Shown here in pieces: positions 6,447-14,741 of a stretch of 64,000 nt of DNA. Each line of letters opens with the position of its first letter. Position 1 is the stretch's first letter. Source of the stretch: Pedobacter hiemivivus (GTDB taxonomy: Bacteria > Bacteroidota > Bacteroidia > Sphingobacteriales > Sphingobacteriaceae); assembly GCF_004331685.1 (NCBI RefSeq), contig NZ_SJSM01000013.1, forward strand, positions 62,001 through 126,000, given 5' to 3'. The notes beneath the pieces are model-generated. The model was not told the DNA's origin and made no database searches. It worked only from the letters and a program-made list of their open reading frames with translations. The position numbers and the translations under genes are program-made.

Positions 6447-9002
6447 ATGAAAGCCGAAGCCCTGGAACAAGCCCAAATCACCTATACTTCTGATGAAGCC
6501 TATCGCAAATCTCTTGACTATTTTCAGGGCGATGACCTTGCAGCCCGTGTATGGGTAAATAAGTACGCATTGAAAGATTCTGCAGGTGTAATTTACGAAG
6601 GTACACCTGATGACATGCACCATAGGATTGCAGCTGAGATAGCTCGTATAGAGGAAAGATATCCTAATCCTTTATCAGAAACCGAAGTATTTGAGTTGAT
6701 CCGGAGTTTTAAATATATTATTCCCCAAGGTAGTCCAATGACTGGCATTGGCAATCCACATCAAATTGCCTCACTTTCCAACTGTTTTGTGATTGGTAAT
6801 GACGGTGATTCCGACTCTTATGGTGGGATCATGAAGATTGATCAGGAACAAGTGCAGTTGATGAAAAGACGAGGCGGTGTGGGACATGACTTGTCGCATA
6901 TCCGTCCTAAAGGGTCGCCCGTAAAAAATTCGGCATTAACTTCTACTGGTATTGTTCCTTTTATGGAACGCTACTCCAACTCTACACGTGAAGTGGCACA
7001 AGATGGCAGGAGAGGCGCGTTGATGCTTTCTGTTGCGATTAAACATCCAGATGCAGAAGATTTTATTGATGCAAAAATGGAGCAGGGTAAAGTGACTGGG
7101 GCAAATGTTTCTGTGCGTATCGATGATGCATTTATGAAAGCAGTCGCTTCAGGCGAATCTTACCAGCAACAATATCCAATAAACAGCAACAATCCTGTTT
7201 ATCAGAAAACCATAGAGCCAACGGCATTGTGGAATAAGATTGTTCACAATGCATGGCGTTCTGCAGAGCCGGGTATTCTATTCTGGGATACCATTATAAG
7301 AGAGTCTGTGCCTGATTGTTATGCTGACCTAGGTTATCAAACGGTTTCTACTAATCCTTGCGGAGAAATCCCATTATGTCCTTATGATTCATGTCGTTTA
7401 CTTGCTATTAATCTCTTCTCTTACGTAGAAAAGCCTTTTACATCCGAAGCTTATTTCAACTGGGAGTTGTTTAAAAAACATATCCATGCGGCACAACGTA
7501 TGATGGATGACATCATCGATTTGGAGTTGGAGAAGATAGACGCAATTCTTGAAAAGATTGCTGAAGATCCTGAAGGGGAAGATATTAAGCGTACAGAGAT
7601 GAATCTCTGGTTAAATATCCAAACCAAAGCTAAAGAAGGAAGAAGGACAGGTATTGGCATTACTGCTGAAGGTGATATGCTTGCAGCAATGGGCTTACGT
7701 TATGGTAGCGATGAAGGTACAGCATTTGCTGTGGAGATTCATAAAACCATTGCTATCGAAGCTTATCGTTCTTCGGTGATTACTGCAAAAGAAAGAGGTG
7801 CTTTTGCCATATTTGATGCAGATAGGGAAAAGAATAATCCATTTATACAGCGTCTAAAAACTGCAGATCCAAGCTTGTACAATGACATGATGGAGTACGG
7901 CAGACGTAACATCGCTTTGTTAACTATTGCTCCAACAGGAACAACCAGTCTGATGTCTCAAACCAGTTCGGGAATTGAGCCGGTGTTTATGCCAGTATAC
8001 AAAAGAAGAAGAAAGGTAAACCCGAACGATAAAGATGCACGTGTAGATTTCATAGATGAGGTGGGAGATTCCTGGGAAGAGTATGTGGTTTTCCACCCGC
8101 GTTTTAAGCAATGGATGGAAGTTAATGGTCATGACCTTACTAAAAACTATGCGCAAAAAGAGTTGGACAAACTTGTGGAACTGTCACCATACTATAAATC
8201 TACTTCAAATGATGTTGATTATTTGAAAAAAGTGAAGATGCAGGGTGAAATCCAAAAATGGATCGATCATTCCATCAGTGTAACGATCAATATGCCTTCA
8301 GATGTAACAGAAGAACTCGTTGGTGCAGTTTATATGGAAGCTTGGAAATCAGGCTGTAAAGGGGTGACTGTTTATAGGGATGGTTCACGTTCTGGAGTAC
8401 TGATTTCTAATGATGCACCTAAAACTGAAGAGACTGAAGCGGAAGCTCAACACACGTTTTCAACCACAAGACCTGCGATTTTGGAAGCTGATGTAGTTCG
8501 TTTTCAGAATAGTAAAGACAAATGGATTGCCTTTATTGGCTTGATGGATGGTAAACCGTATGAAATTTTCACTGGTTTTGTGGATGATGAAGACGGTATT
8601 TTATTGCCAAGATGGGTAAATGACGGTGTAATTATTAAGAGTCGAGAAGCAGACGGCAGTTCACGATATGACTTTCAATATAAGAATAAACGTGGTCATA
8701 AAACAACTATCGAAGGATTGTCTTATAAGTTCAATCCTGAGTATTGGAATTACGCCAAGTTGATATCAAGTACATTAAGACATAGCATGCCTATTGAGAA
8801 AGTGGTAGATCTAATTAACAGCTTGCAGTTAGATGAAGCCATAAACACCTGGAAGAATGGGGTGGCTCGTGCACTGAAACGTTATGTTCCTGATGGAACT
8901 GTAGCGAACAAACAACAGTGCCAAAACTGTAATTCTACCAACTTGCATTACCAGGAAGGCTGCTTAACCTGTAAGGACTGCGGTTCGTCAAAATGCGGTT
9001 AA
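6447..9002 (+). CDS. nrdJ: Adenosylcobalamin-dependent (class II) ribonucleotide reductase
   Basis: This 851-residue enzyme reduces ribonucleotides to deoxyribonucleotides using adenosylcobalamin to generate the thiyl radical. Visible motifs are SLSNCFV with Cys113, the NPCGEIPL active-site motif with Cys305 and Glu307, and a long RRGGVGHDLSHIRPKGS substrate-binding region. The SGCKGVTVYRDGSRSG segment is typical of the vitamin B12-dependent subfamily. The C-terminus carries CQNC, CLTC and CGSSKCG, a zinc-ribbon-like segment and redox-shuttle cysteines. Length is normal for the compact class II type. The gene stands alone with its own promoter and terminator. It implies a need for cobalamin uptake or synthesis elsewhere in the genome. 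Confidence 0.95.
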   Translation: MKAEALEQAQITYTSDEAYRKSLDYFQGDDLAARVWVNKYALKDSAGVIYEGTPDDMHHRIAAEIARIEERYPNPLSETEVFELIRSFKYIIPQGSPMTGIGNPHQIASLSNCFVIGNDGDSDSYGGIMKIDQEQVQLMKRRGGVGHDLSHIRPKGSPVKNSALTSTGIVPFMERYSNSTREVAQDGRRGALMLSVAIKHPDAEDFIDAKMEQGKVTGANVSVRIDDAFMKAVASGESYQQQYPINSNNPVYQKTIEPTALWNKIVHNAWRSAEPGILFWDTIIRESVPDCYADLGYQTVSTNPCGEIPLCPYDSCRLLAINLFSYVEKPFTSEAYFNWELFKKHIHAAQRMMDDIIDLELEKIDAILEKIAEDPEGEDIKRTEMNLWLNIQTKAKEGRRTGIGITAEGDMLAAMGLRYGSDEGTAFAVEIHKTIAIEAYRSSVITAKERGAFAIFDADREKNNPFIQRLKTADPSLYNDMMEYGRRNIALLTIAPTGTTSLMSQTSSGIEPVFMPVYKRRRKVNPNDKDARVDFIDEVGDSWEEYVVFHPRFKQWMEVNGHDLTKNYAQKELDKLVELSPYYKSTSNDVDYLKKVKMQGEIQKWIDHSISVTINMPSDVTEELVGAVYMEAWKSGCKGVTVYRDGSRSGVLISNDAPKTEETEAEAQHTFSTTRPAILEADVVRFQNSKDKWIAFIGLMDGKPYEIFTGFVDDEDGILLPRWVNDGVIIKSREADGSSRYDFQYKNKRGHKTTIEGLSYKFNPEYWNYAKLISSTLRHSMPIEKVVDLINSLQLDEAINTWKNGVARALKRYVPDGTVANKQQCQNCNSTNLHYQEGCLTCKDCGSSKCG

Positions 9003-9038
9003 GCCAAGCCCTCAGGTATATACTCCTCAAGTAAATAT

Positions 9039-9075
9039 AAAAAGTCTGCTCATGTTTAATGATGCAGACTTTTTT
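9039..9075 (+). terminator. Terminator of nrdJ
   Basis: AAAAAGTCTGC and GCAGACTTTTT form an 11-bp stem with a 14-base loop and end in a T run. Confidence 0.85.
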
Positions 9076-9104
9076 ATATGTAATTTCTGCAATATAATGA
9101 GCTT

Positions 9105-9332
9105 TTAAAGATCGTCGATATCATCATTAAAATCTTCGTCGTCCTCGTTCAGGTCAAAATCCTTCTCGTCCAAATCCTCTTCAACAGGGAATTGGTCCTC
9201 ATCATCTTGTCCATCTTCCTCGAAATCTTGCTCGTCTTCTCCGTACTCTTCATCATCCTCTGGGTCAACTGGGGGAGTGTGCTGTTGGAAGATATGATTA
9301 GCGTCTAATGATCTGTTCTCGTTGTTTTTCAT
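9105..9332 (-). CDS. Small, extremely acidic hypothetical protein
   Basis: This 75-residue product is more than half Asp and Glu from residue 22 on, broken by Phe, Gln and Pro, and ends in DDIDDL. No domain is recognised. Composition suggests an intrinsically disordered, possibly cation- or histone-like-protein-binding peptide, but that is inference. Its first 35 bases overlap the end of the upstream small gene in another frame, so the two are probably translated from one mRNA. The nrdJ terminator lies just beyond its stop codon. Confidence 0.65.
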   Translation of the reverse strand: MKNNENRSLDANHIFQQHTPPVDPEDDEEYGEDEQDFEEDGQDDEDQFPVEEDLDEKDFDLNEDDEDFNDDIDDL

Positions 9333-9552
9333 TGTCTTTTCTTTTGTTACCTAAATTAGTTTTTGGAACGTCTTCCTCCATTATGTTTTCATTGAACTTG
9401 TTTTCGGACTGGTCATTAAGATTTTCAATTGCTGGTAGTTCGTGGCTGCTTCTCCGATCTGTGCTGCTATGATATTTAGGTGTCGTTAAATTCTCTGTTT
9501 TTTCAACATCGTATTGCTTTGAACCTGGTTTTGGTGTTTCACGATTTTTCAT
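9298..9552 (-). CDS. Small hydrophilic, probably disordered protein
   Basis: This product is 84 residues, rich in Asn, Glu, Lys and Pro, with no hydrophobic segment and no recognised domain. It begins MKNRETPKPGSKQYD and ends with a basic RKDNEKQREQIIRR tail. It overlaps the acidic downstream gene by 35 bases, which suggests translational coupling. Opposite charge of the basic tail and the acidic neighbour could allow them to bind one another, but this is speculation. The following 450 bases towards the next gene are non-coding. Confidence 0.55.
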   Translation of the reverse strand: MKNRETPKPGSKQYDVEKTENLTTPKYHSSTDRRSSHELPAIENLNDQSENKFNENIMEEDVPKTNLGNKRKDNEKQREQIIRR

Positions 9553-9599
9553 TGGAATAGGTGTTTTAAAAATGTGAATGCTGATATTTTAATGCTCAT

Positions 9600-9648
9600 A
9601 ACAATCAGTTATTATCCATATATGAAACACAGGTAATAACTGATTGTT
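9600..9648. terminator. Long inverted repeat, possible terminator or cruciform
   Basis: AACAATCAGTTATTA and TAATAACTGATTGTT are perfect 15-bp arms around a 19-base loop. TTAT follows on the plus strand. It lies upstream of the minus-strand small genes, with no plus-strand gene before it, so the direction is unclear. Confidence 0.5.
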
Positions 9649-9765
9649 TTATGAATAAAAAGGTTACCATTTTTTTTAATGTATGCAAAAGATGCTGATT
9701 GTCAATTTGCATGTTTTTATTTGATTGTACTTTGAGGTAATTTAATTCACCACGTATTAAGGGAT

Positions 9766-9865
9766 GTTACTCGGCTGTTAAGCGGACACTACTCGGCTCC
9801 ACCCAAGTAGTGTCCGGGTAATGTCCGAGTAATGTCCGAGTAATGTCCGGGTAATGTCCGGGTAA
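9766..9865. repeat. 11-bp tandem repeat with inverted copies
   Basis: Five copies of TGTCCGRGTAA (R = A or G) follow each other without spacers from 9811 to 9865. Just upstream the motif appears inverted, as TTACTCGG and as CGGACACTACTCGG. CGGACACTACT (9783-9793) and AGTAGTGTCCG (9806-9816) make a perfect 11-bp hairpin with a 12-base loop. The block is much richer in G+C than the surrounding DNA. It lies in a 540-base non-coding gap. Confidence 0.85.
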
Positions 9866-10095
9866 GTAGGGGTTGCAGACTGCTTTCAAGTGGTTAACTG
9901 AAAAGAAATTTTTAGTGGGGAAGTCACTAGTTGTAACATTCTAGTTATGTCATAGAAAGTTTGTTTTCATTAACAATTGTTAACTTTTATGGTTGATAGA
10001 TTTTCTTGTTTTCTCAGGAGAACCGATATGTCATTTTATTAAAAACTCAAATCAATTCTGGATTGACGTTGTTCTTAGTTACTAATTATATAGTT

Positions 10096-10269
10096 ATGAA
10101 AAGGCAAAGGAGATCTGGTCAGGATACGGATAAAGCGTTAGCTAAAGTGGGCAGCGTAACTCCTCCTAAAAATAAAAAGCTACAAACTGATTTACCTCTT
10201 GCTGAAAAGGATGAGGTAAAACAGGCAGAAGAAGAGCAGCGAAAACGAATGAAAGGTGAGAATTCTTAA
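10096..10269 (+). CDS. Small basic hydrophilic protein
   Basis: The 57-residue product starts MKRQRRSGQDTDKAL and ends in a K/E/Q-rich tail (KQAEEEQRKRMKGENS). I chose this ATG because the upstream in-frame region codes for an unrelated hydrophobic stretch and has a TATAG-rich leader. No domain is recognised. A second tiny gene begins three bases after its stop codon, so the two form an operon. Small charged proteins of this type occur repeatedly in the 9-21 kb part of the window. Confidence 0.5.
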   Translation: MKRQRRSGQDTDKALAKVGSVTPPKNKKLQTDLPLAEKDEVKQAEEEQRKRMKGENS

Positions 10270-10272
10270 GTC

Positions 10273-10431
10273 ATGGAAAGGAATAGCATAATAGAAGGGG
10301 TGGTTGTCGTTTTGGTGATATTGTTGATCATTTTTCTGATCAGCAAGAATAGGAAAGATCAGAAACAAATGGAGGAGGAAATTAAGAAGTCGGAAATTGA
10401 TCCAAAAAAACATGATGATAAACATGTTTAA
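10273..10431 (+). CDS. Small single-span membrane protein
   Basis: The 52-residue product has a short N-terminus (MERNSIIEG), one strongly hydrophobic helix at about residues 9-24 (VVVVLVILLIIFLI), then a charged cytoplasmic tail rich in Lys and Glu. It starts three bases after the preceding small gene. The layout is that of a one-pass membrane peptide. No family is recognised. The last few codons overlap the start of the erythromycin-esterase remnant that follows. Confidence 0.55.
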   Translation: MERNSIIEGVVVVLVILLIIFLISKNRKDQKQMEEEIKKSEIDPKKHDDKHV

Positions 10432-10555
10432 TGCACCAGAAAGGAGAGATGCCATGGAATTTAGTGTAAATGCTCAAAAAGAGCAAACGGATCTGCTGAA
10501 AGATGCAAAATCGCTTGACGCTTTACTTGAGCGTATGGGGGATGCACATTATGTA
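10424..10555 (+). pseudogene. Erythromycin esterase family remnant (N-terminus only)
   Basis: The frame reads MFNAPERRDAMEFSV, then a KEQTDLLKDAKSLDALLERM segment and GDAHYV. That is the normal start of erythromycin-esterase-like proteins, which continue with the conserved LLGEASHGTHE segment. Here the similarity stops exactly before that motif, and the sequence runs into the 3' end of the convergent mscS gene. The family is about 400 residues, so more than 85 percent is missing. A deletion joining this gene to the mscS end is the simplest explanation. Confidence 0.6.
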
Positions 10556-10586
10556 CCTATCCTTCTTCTAATTACCTTTCTTCCTA

Positions 10587-12947
10587 CTATGAAATCTCTA
10601 TTTCTTTCTCTTCAAACGCCTCAAATATTTGTGCAATGATTATACTTCTTGTCAGATCTGCATCGGAGATATCTTTGCACCAAAAGTATATTTTTATATT
10701 GCTGTTTAGTTTACTAACAGGGTTGATCATAATCACTGGTTCTTTATTGATAAAGACGTTGTCATTTTTAGTAATAATATCCCTGATTTGGTTCACTACT
10801 TCAGTTGAATTGAAAGGCTTAGCAATAGTTAAAGAAATATCTATGCGCATTTGGTTATTGCTAAGGGTCCAATTGATGATATTGTTTGATAAAATGGAAC
10901 CATTGGGAATAATAATCTCTGCACCTTCATCAGTCAGCAATGTACTGGCGCGGACACCGATCTCCTTAACTCTTCCTTTCTTGTTGCTTAGCTCTACAAC
11001 ATCACCGATACGGATAGTCTTATCAAAAATAAGGATGATCCCCGATACAAAATTGCTCACGATATTCTGTAAACCCAGTCCGATACCTACACCAAGGGCA
11101 CCAAGGATCACGGTTATTTTGTCGATCGGGAGTCCGGATGCAGCAACAGCGATAAGGAATCCTCCAATGAGCAATACCAATCGTGTAACTAATAATTTCG
11201 AGCGCTCCCCTTTATTATCCTCGATGCCATCATCGCCGGTATCACCAAAGAAATAGGCAATGTATTTCTGTAAAAAGTTAGCTGTCCAAATGATTCCTAA
11301 AAAGAGCGTGATACCCCCAAAGGTAAAAGAGAAGTTTCCTATAGTTCTTTTTTCAATAAGGATCTCCATGACAGACTCATACAGGCCATTAAAAATATTG
11401 AGGTTCGTAGTAAATATCACAAACCAAATAATTGTAGCCCCAACACCAGTAAGTCGCTTAAGACCTGATGTTACCGGCAGCCAGTCAAAATATTCAGGGT
11501 ATCCTTTACGGATTCTGCTACTTTTCATTTGAAGCAGGAAAGCCTCTACCAGTACTTTTGCCAGAATGGTTAAGGATATTGCGTTTAACAAGGAGTTTAC
11601 ACCGGTAGAATAGAAAATCTGGGTAAGCGTAAAACGTCCGAAGATATTGCATAAAGTAGCAATGAATGCGAAGACTACATAGATAAATCCGGTAATCAGG
11701 ATCATCCTATACCTTCTGGCTTTCTCATCCAGTTTCCTCAGGATAATGATGCCATAAGTGGTAGCACTAAGACTCAAGAAAAGAAGAAGCCAACGCTGGT
11801 ATCTTGGAGGCATTCCTAAAAGACGCAGGAAAACCGGCGCAAGAAGGAATAGTACAAATATGCACCAATAGTAAAATAGCTTTGTGGGCAGTTTTTTATA
11901 GAAAAATGCAGTCAGTAAAATGGCAAGTAAGATCTGTACCGATTCGATATAAAGTGCCGGGGCCCTTAAGTCGAAGATCGGTGCCAGGGTAAAGAGCATG
12001 ATAAAGGTAATCAGATAAGGCTTTGGTTTGAGTAAGGAGAAATCGTCAAGCGCTTCCAATCGGTCGCGTTGTTTCATACTCCTGTAATTGAAAAATACCC
12101 AGAGGAAGAAAGTGACACAAGTAAGGAGCAGTAACATGCGACTACTGCGGGTGTACACAAAATAATAGCCTGATATTTCCTGTTCACCACCGATAAACTT
12201 ACGGAATCCAATCCCTCTATTAGCCTTACGGTTTACTGATTCCCAAAGGTAACGTCGCTCTTTCCCGAAAGCTTTTATACTTACAGCATCAAGCTGGCTA
12301 TCTGTAAGGTACATTAATTCTTTAATGTTTATCAGGTTGGATGAAGTTCGTGCCTGGAGGTTGTTAATTGTTAATGTGGTCGTCTTCAGAAGGCTATCCA
12401 TTACCAGCCGTTTTTTCTGCAGTTTTGCAAACTGATCTTTAAACATAATTCGCATAGCGGGCAGCGTAAAAAGTTTAATCAACACCGTATCCTTGCGCAG
12501 GTTGAGGATCTCCGTTTTCAACTCCCGCAATTGTTTTTCATATTCATCGAGATCCGCCAGGCAATCCTTGTTGTTGGTTTGAAGCTCTTCAAGTAAGGTC
12601 TGGTCCATTTGCAGGTTTTGAAGATTCAGACCTCTATCTCCTTGCGTAAGCCTGCTTTTTAGAAGGGTAAGGGCAGCCTCATCTTGTGTTAAATGTACTG
12701 CTATCGGTTTTAGATTCTTGAAAGAGCCTACGGTAACGGGAACTTTGTTTATCGTTTCAAATACTTTCTCGAGATGAATAAGGTAATCGCCCTTTGTCAA
12801 GGTTGCTGAGTCGGAGAGGATGGAAACGTCCTGACCTTTATCCATTGGCCTACTTTTCTGTGCAAGCGTTGGAATGGAAAAGCACAAGGCCATTAGTAAG
12901 ACTATCGCATTGCGAATTGCTATTGAAAAAGGTTTTTTTACTATCAT
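10587..12947 (-). CDS. Large MscS-type mechanosensitive channel
   Basis: The 786-residue protein has a signal peptide (cleavage after about residue 29, PTLAQ). A periplasmic coiled-coil-like domain follows to about residue 260, then eight or more predicted membrane helices, and a C-terminal MscS core. The core shows the pore helix pattern ALGVGIGLGLQNIVSNFVSG, then the beta domain with RIGDVVEL, GRVKEIGVRAST and IIIPNGSILSNNIINW. This matches the MscK/YbdG-like large MscS proteins that release solutes under hypo-osmotic shock. It is a monocistronic gene; upstream DNA shows only A+T-rich sequence. The 3' end abuts the erythromycin-esterase remnant. Confidence 0.9.
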   Translation of the reverse strand: MIVKKPFSIAIRNAIVLLMALCFSIPTLAQKSRPMDKGQDVSILSDSATLTKGDYLIHLEKVFETINKVPVTVGSFKNLKPIAVHLTQDEAALTLLKSRLTQGDRGLNLQNLQMDQTLLEELQTNNKDCLADLDEYEKQLRELKTEILNLRKDTVLIKLFTLPAMRIMFKDQFAKLQKKRLVMDSLLKTTTLTINNLQARTSSNLINIKELMYLTDSQLDAVSIKAFGKERRYLWESVNRKANRGIGFRKFIGGEQEISGYYFVYTRSSRMLLLLTCVTFFLWVFFNYRSMKQRDRLEALDDFSLLKPKPYLITFIMLFTLAPIFDLRAPALYIESVQILLAILLTAFFYKKLPTKLFYYWCIFVLFLLAPVFLRLLGMPPRYQRWLLLFLSLSATTYGIIILRKLDEKARRYRMILITGFIYVVFAFIATLCNIFGRFTLTQIFYSTGVNSLLNAISLTILAKVLVEAFLLQMKSSRIRKGYPEYFDWLPVTSGLKRLTGVGATIIWFVIFTTNLNIFNGLYESVMEILIEKRTIGNFSFTFGGITLFLGIIWTANFLQKYIAYFFGDTGDDGIEDNKGERSKLLVTRLVLLIGGFLIAVAASGLPIDKITVILGALGVGIGLGLQNIVSNFVSGIILIFDKTIRIGDVVELSNKKGRVKEIGVRASTLLTDEGAEIIIPNGSILSNNIINWTLSNNQMRIDISLTIAKPFNSTEVVNQIRDIITKNDNVFINKEPVIMINPVSKLNSNIKIYFWCKDISDADLTRSIIIAQIFEAFEEKEIEIS

Positions 12948-13124
12948 TTGATCTATAGGAAGTGCTGAGTAGATATTCGGGATGCATAAATATGCATTGG
13001 ATTCTTCAAAAATAGTTAAAGATTTGCTCTAGTTTTCATTCTTGCATACTAGCTTTATTATTTTTTTTTAGATTTTTAAAACTATTTACTGCATTCTTAC
13101 GTATGTATATATGAGAGCGTTAAT

Positions 13125-13152
13125 GGGTGCGTGTTATTCGTAACACGTGCCC
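13125..13152 (+). terminator. Hairpin with T-rich tail
   Basis: GGGTGCGTGTTA and TAACACGTGCCC form a 12-bp stem with two G-T pairs and a TTCG tetraloop. It is followed by ATTTTTATTTTA on the plus strand. It lies between two minus-strand genes, so it may terminate antisense reading into the regulator gene or act as a bidirectional terminator of the regulator. Confidence 0.6.
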
Positions 13153-13170
13153 ATTTTTATTTTAGGGCCT

Positions 13171-13818
13171 TCAGGTAATCAAGCGGTTTTTTATGGCATA
13201 ACGGATCAATGAGGCTGTATTGTTTTGGCTAGTCTTTTGCAATAGGCTCTGACGGTGTCCTTCAATGGTACGTTTACTCAGGAATAGTTTGTTGGAGATT
13301 TCGTTGTTAGTCAATCCCTCGGCAATCAGTTCTAAGACTTGAAGTTCGCGCTCAGAATATTGGCTAAGATTCTTGGGCTCCTGATCTTGACATAGATGGT
13401 TAATTTGGAACTTTATAAGTTTTTCTATTAGCTCGATCCCCATATATTTTCGGTTTTTGTTCACCATTTTTACAGCGAACTCCAGCTCTTCTGTGTCAGC
13501 ACTTTTTAAGAGATATGCATTTGCACCTGCATTAAAAGCTGTCGAAACATGATTTAGATCGTCATACATAGAAAGTATAATTACTTTAATACTTGGATCA
13601 AGTCGTTGTAATGCTATAGTTAGCTCTGTACCGTTCATTTCTGGCATATTCAAGTCGGATATGACAATGTCGATTTTTTCGCCTGTTTTAACAAATTCGA
13701 GCACCTCCAAGCCATTTGCACATTCTTTGATCACTTTTATATTTCCAGGTTGCTCTACCAATTTTTTAAGTCCACTGCGTACGATGGAGTGATCGTCAGC
13801 CAATACAATGCTAATCAT
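13171..13818 (-). CDS. NarL/LuxR-type response regulator
   Basis: This 215-residue protein has an N-terminal receiver domain with the acidic pair D8-D9, phospho-acceptor Asp55 in VISDLNMPEMNG, and the conserved Lys in YLLKSADTEE. The C-terminal LuxR helix-turn-helix spans about residues 150-205 (SERELQVLELIAEGLTNNEI, then SKRTIEGHR). It is the kind of regulator that works with HisKA_3 histidine kinases, and such a kinase is encoded 3.9 kb away on the other strand in the same island. Pairing is inferred from family and proximity. Its promoter region is shared with the divergent ECF sigma gene. Confidence 0.9.
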   Translation of the reverse strand: MISIVLADDHSIVRSGLKKLVEQPGNIKVIKECANGLEVLEFVKTGEKIDIVISDLNMPEMNGTELTIALQRLDPSIKVIILSMYDDLNHVSTAFNAGANAYLLKSADTEELEFAVKMVNKNRKYMGIELIEKLIKFQINHLCQDQEPKNLSQYSERELQVLELIAEGLTNNEISNKLFLSKRTIEGHRQSLLQKTSQNNTASLIRYAIKNRLIT

Positions 13819-13990
13819 GTTTTTCGGAATTTAATATTTGATTGTCAATGCTATATTACTATTTATCGGTGAGGTAACAAAGCTTCTGTCACATTGTTTT
13901 TTTTTAAAATGTATAATATACTACTCAATAAGGGCCCTTCAATAACCAGATTGGGCATTTTAACTGGGCGGTTTAATACGGTTTGACTGG

Positions 13991-14021
13991 TTGTTTCTAC
14001 GTGTTTTAGTATACGGTAAGT
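13991..14021 (+). promoter_or_regulatory. First copy of duplicated promoter-like element
   Basis: TTGTTTCTACGTGTTTTAGT then ATACGG matches the copy 118 bases downstream at about 22 of 26 positions. Having two copies in the regulator/ECF intergenic region suggests a recognised site and not chance. Confidence 0.45.
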
Positions 14022-14108
14022 ACCGATATTTTGTATGAAAACCTCTTGATTTTTGATTTAAATGACATTATCTAATGTGTAGGTAACTTATGTGATTTTT
14101 TTGGCACA

Positions 14109-14138
14109 TTGTTTCTACCTCTTTTGGTATAAGGGGTA
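14109..14138 (+). promoter_or_regulatory. Promoter-like element before the ECF sigma gene
   Basis: TTGTTTCTACCTCTTTTGGT then ATAAGG ends about 20 bases before the sigma-gene ATG. It does not match the housekeeping TAnnTTTG pattern. With its second copy upstream it may be the target of an alternative sigma factor, possibly the one encoded here. Confidence 0.45.
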
Positions 14139-14155
14139 ACTAAACTATAAACACT

Positions 14156-14677
14156 ATGAGCGTATTAAATTTGGATGATGAGATCTGTAACTATAGATCC
14201 AGTCTTGAAGCATTCGCACTTAAATTCACAGGTGATGTGGAAGATGCGAATGATCTGGTACAAGATACTATCTTGAAAGCTATTCGCTATATGCATCTTT
14301 ACAGGAAAGAAACCAATTTAGCTGGCTGGTTGTGCATCATTATGAAAAATACTTTCATTAACAATTACCGCTATAATGTGCGAAGGAGGGCTGTTGTAAT
14401 TTCGACCGACAATCTACTGATGTATCAGACTCAAAAAAATTCGGCTGCAAATGTTGGTGAGGATAAGTTCATTTTGAAAGATATTCACACCGCTTTAGCC
14501 AATCTGGAGCCTGAGTATTCTACTCCTTTTTTGAGGTATTTTGAAGGATATAAATACCATGAAATTGCTGTTGAAATGGATATCCCTATGGGGACGGTTA
14601 AAACCAGGATACATATAGCACGACAGCTATTAAAAAGTCAATTAAAAATGTACAAATCGAGGGCTTTAAATTTCTAA
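14156..14677 (+). CDS. ECF-type RNA polymerase sigma factor
   Basis: The 173-residue protein has sigma region 2 at about residues 10-80 (ALKFTGDVEDANDLVQDTIL, then WLCIIMKNTFINNYR) and region 4 at about 105-165 (HTALANLEPEYSTPF, HEIAVEMDIPMGTVKTRIH). It is a short ECF factor of the kind common in Bacteroidetes. No anti-sigma factor is adjacent. Instead the CheB-CheR fusion starts 65 bases downstream on the same strand, so control through a partner-switch or response-regulator route is possible but not shown. Two copies of a promoter-like element precede the gene, which suggests autoregulation. Confidence 0.9.
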   Translation: MSVLNLDDEICNYRSSLEAFALKFTGDVEDANDLVQDTILKAIRYMHLYRKETNLAGWLCIIMKNTFINNYRYNVRRRAVVISTDNLLMYQTQKNSAANVGEDKFILKDIHTALANLEPEYSTPFLRYFEGYKYHEIAVEMDIPMGTVKTRIHIARQLLKSQLKMYKSRALNF

Positions 14678-14741
14678 TTCAAAAATATTAACCGGATAAA
14701 GTTTTTAGCACGTAAATTTGGTTCTGAAAATACCCCGGTTA

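Noticed and set aside
9808..9865. Possible CRISPR array
   Set aside because: The units are 11 bp with no spacers and there are no cas genes.
10636..11256. 206-codon open frame on the plus strand over the mscS gene
   Set aside because: It is the mirror of the well-supported minus-strand MscS coding sequence and shows no domain of its own.
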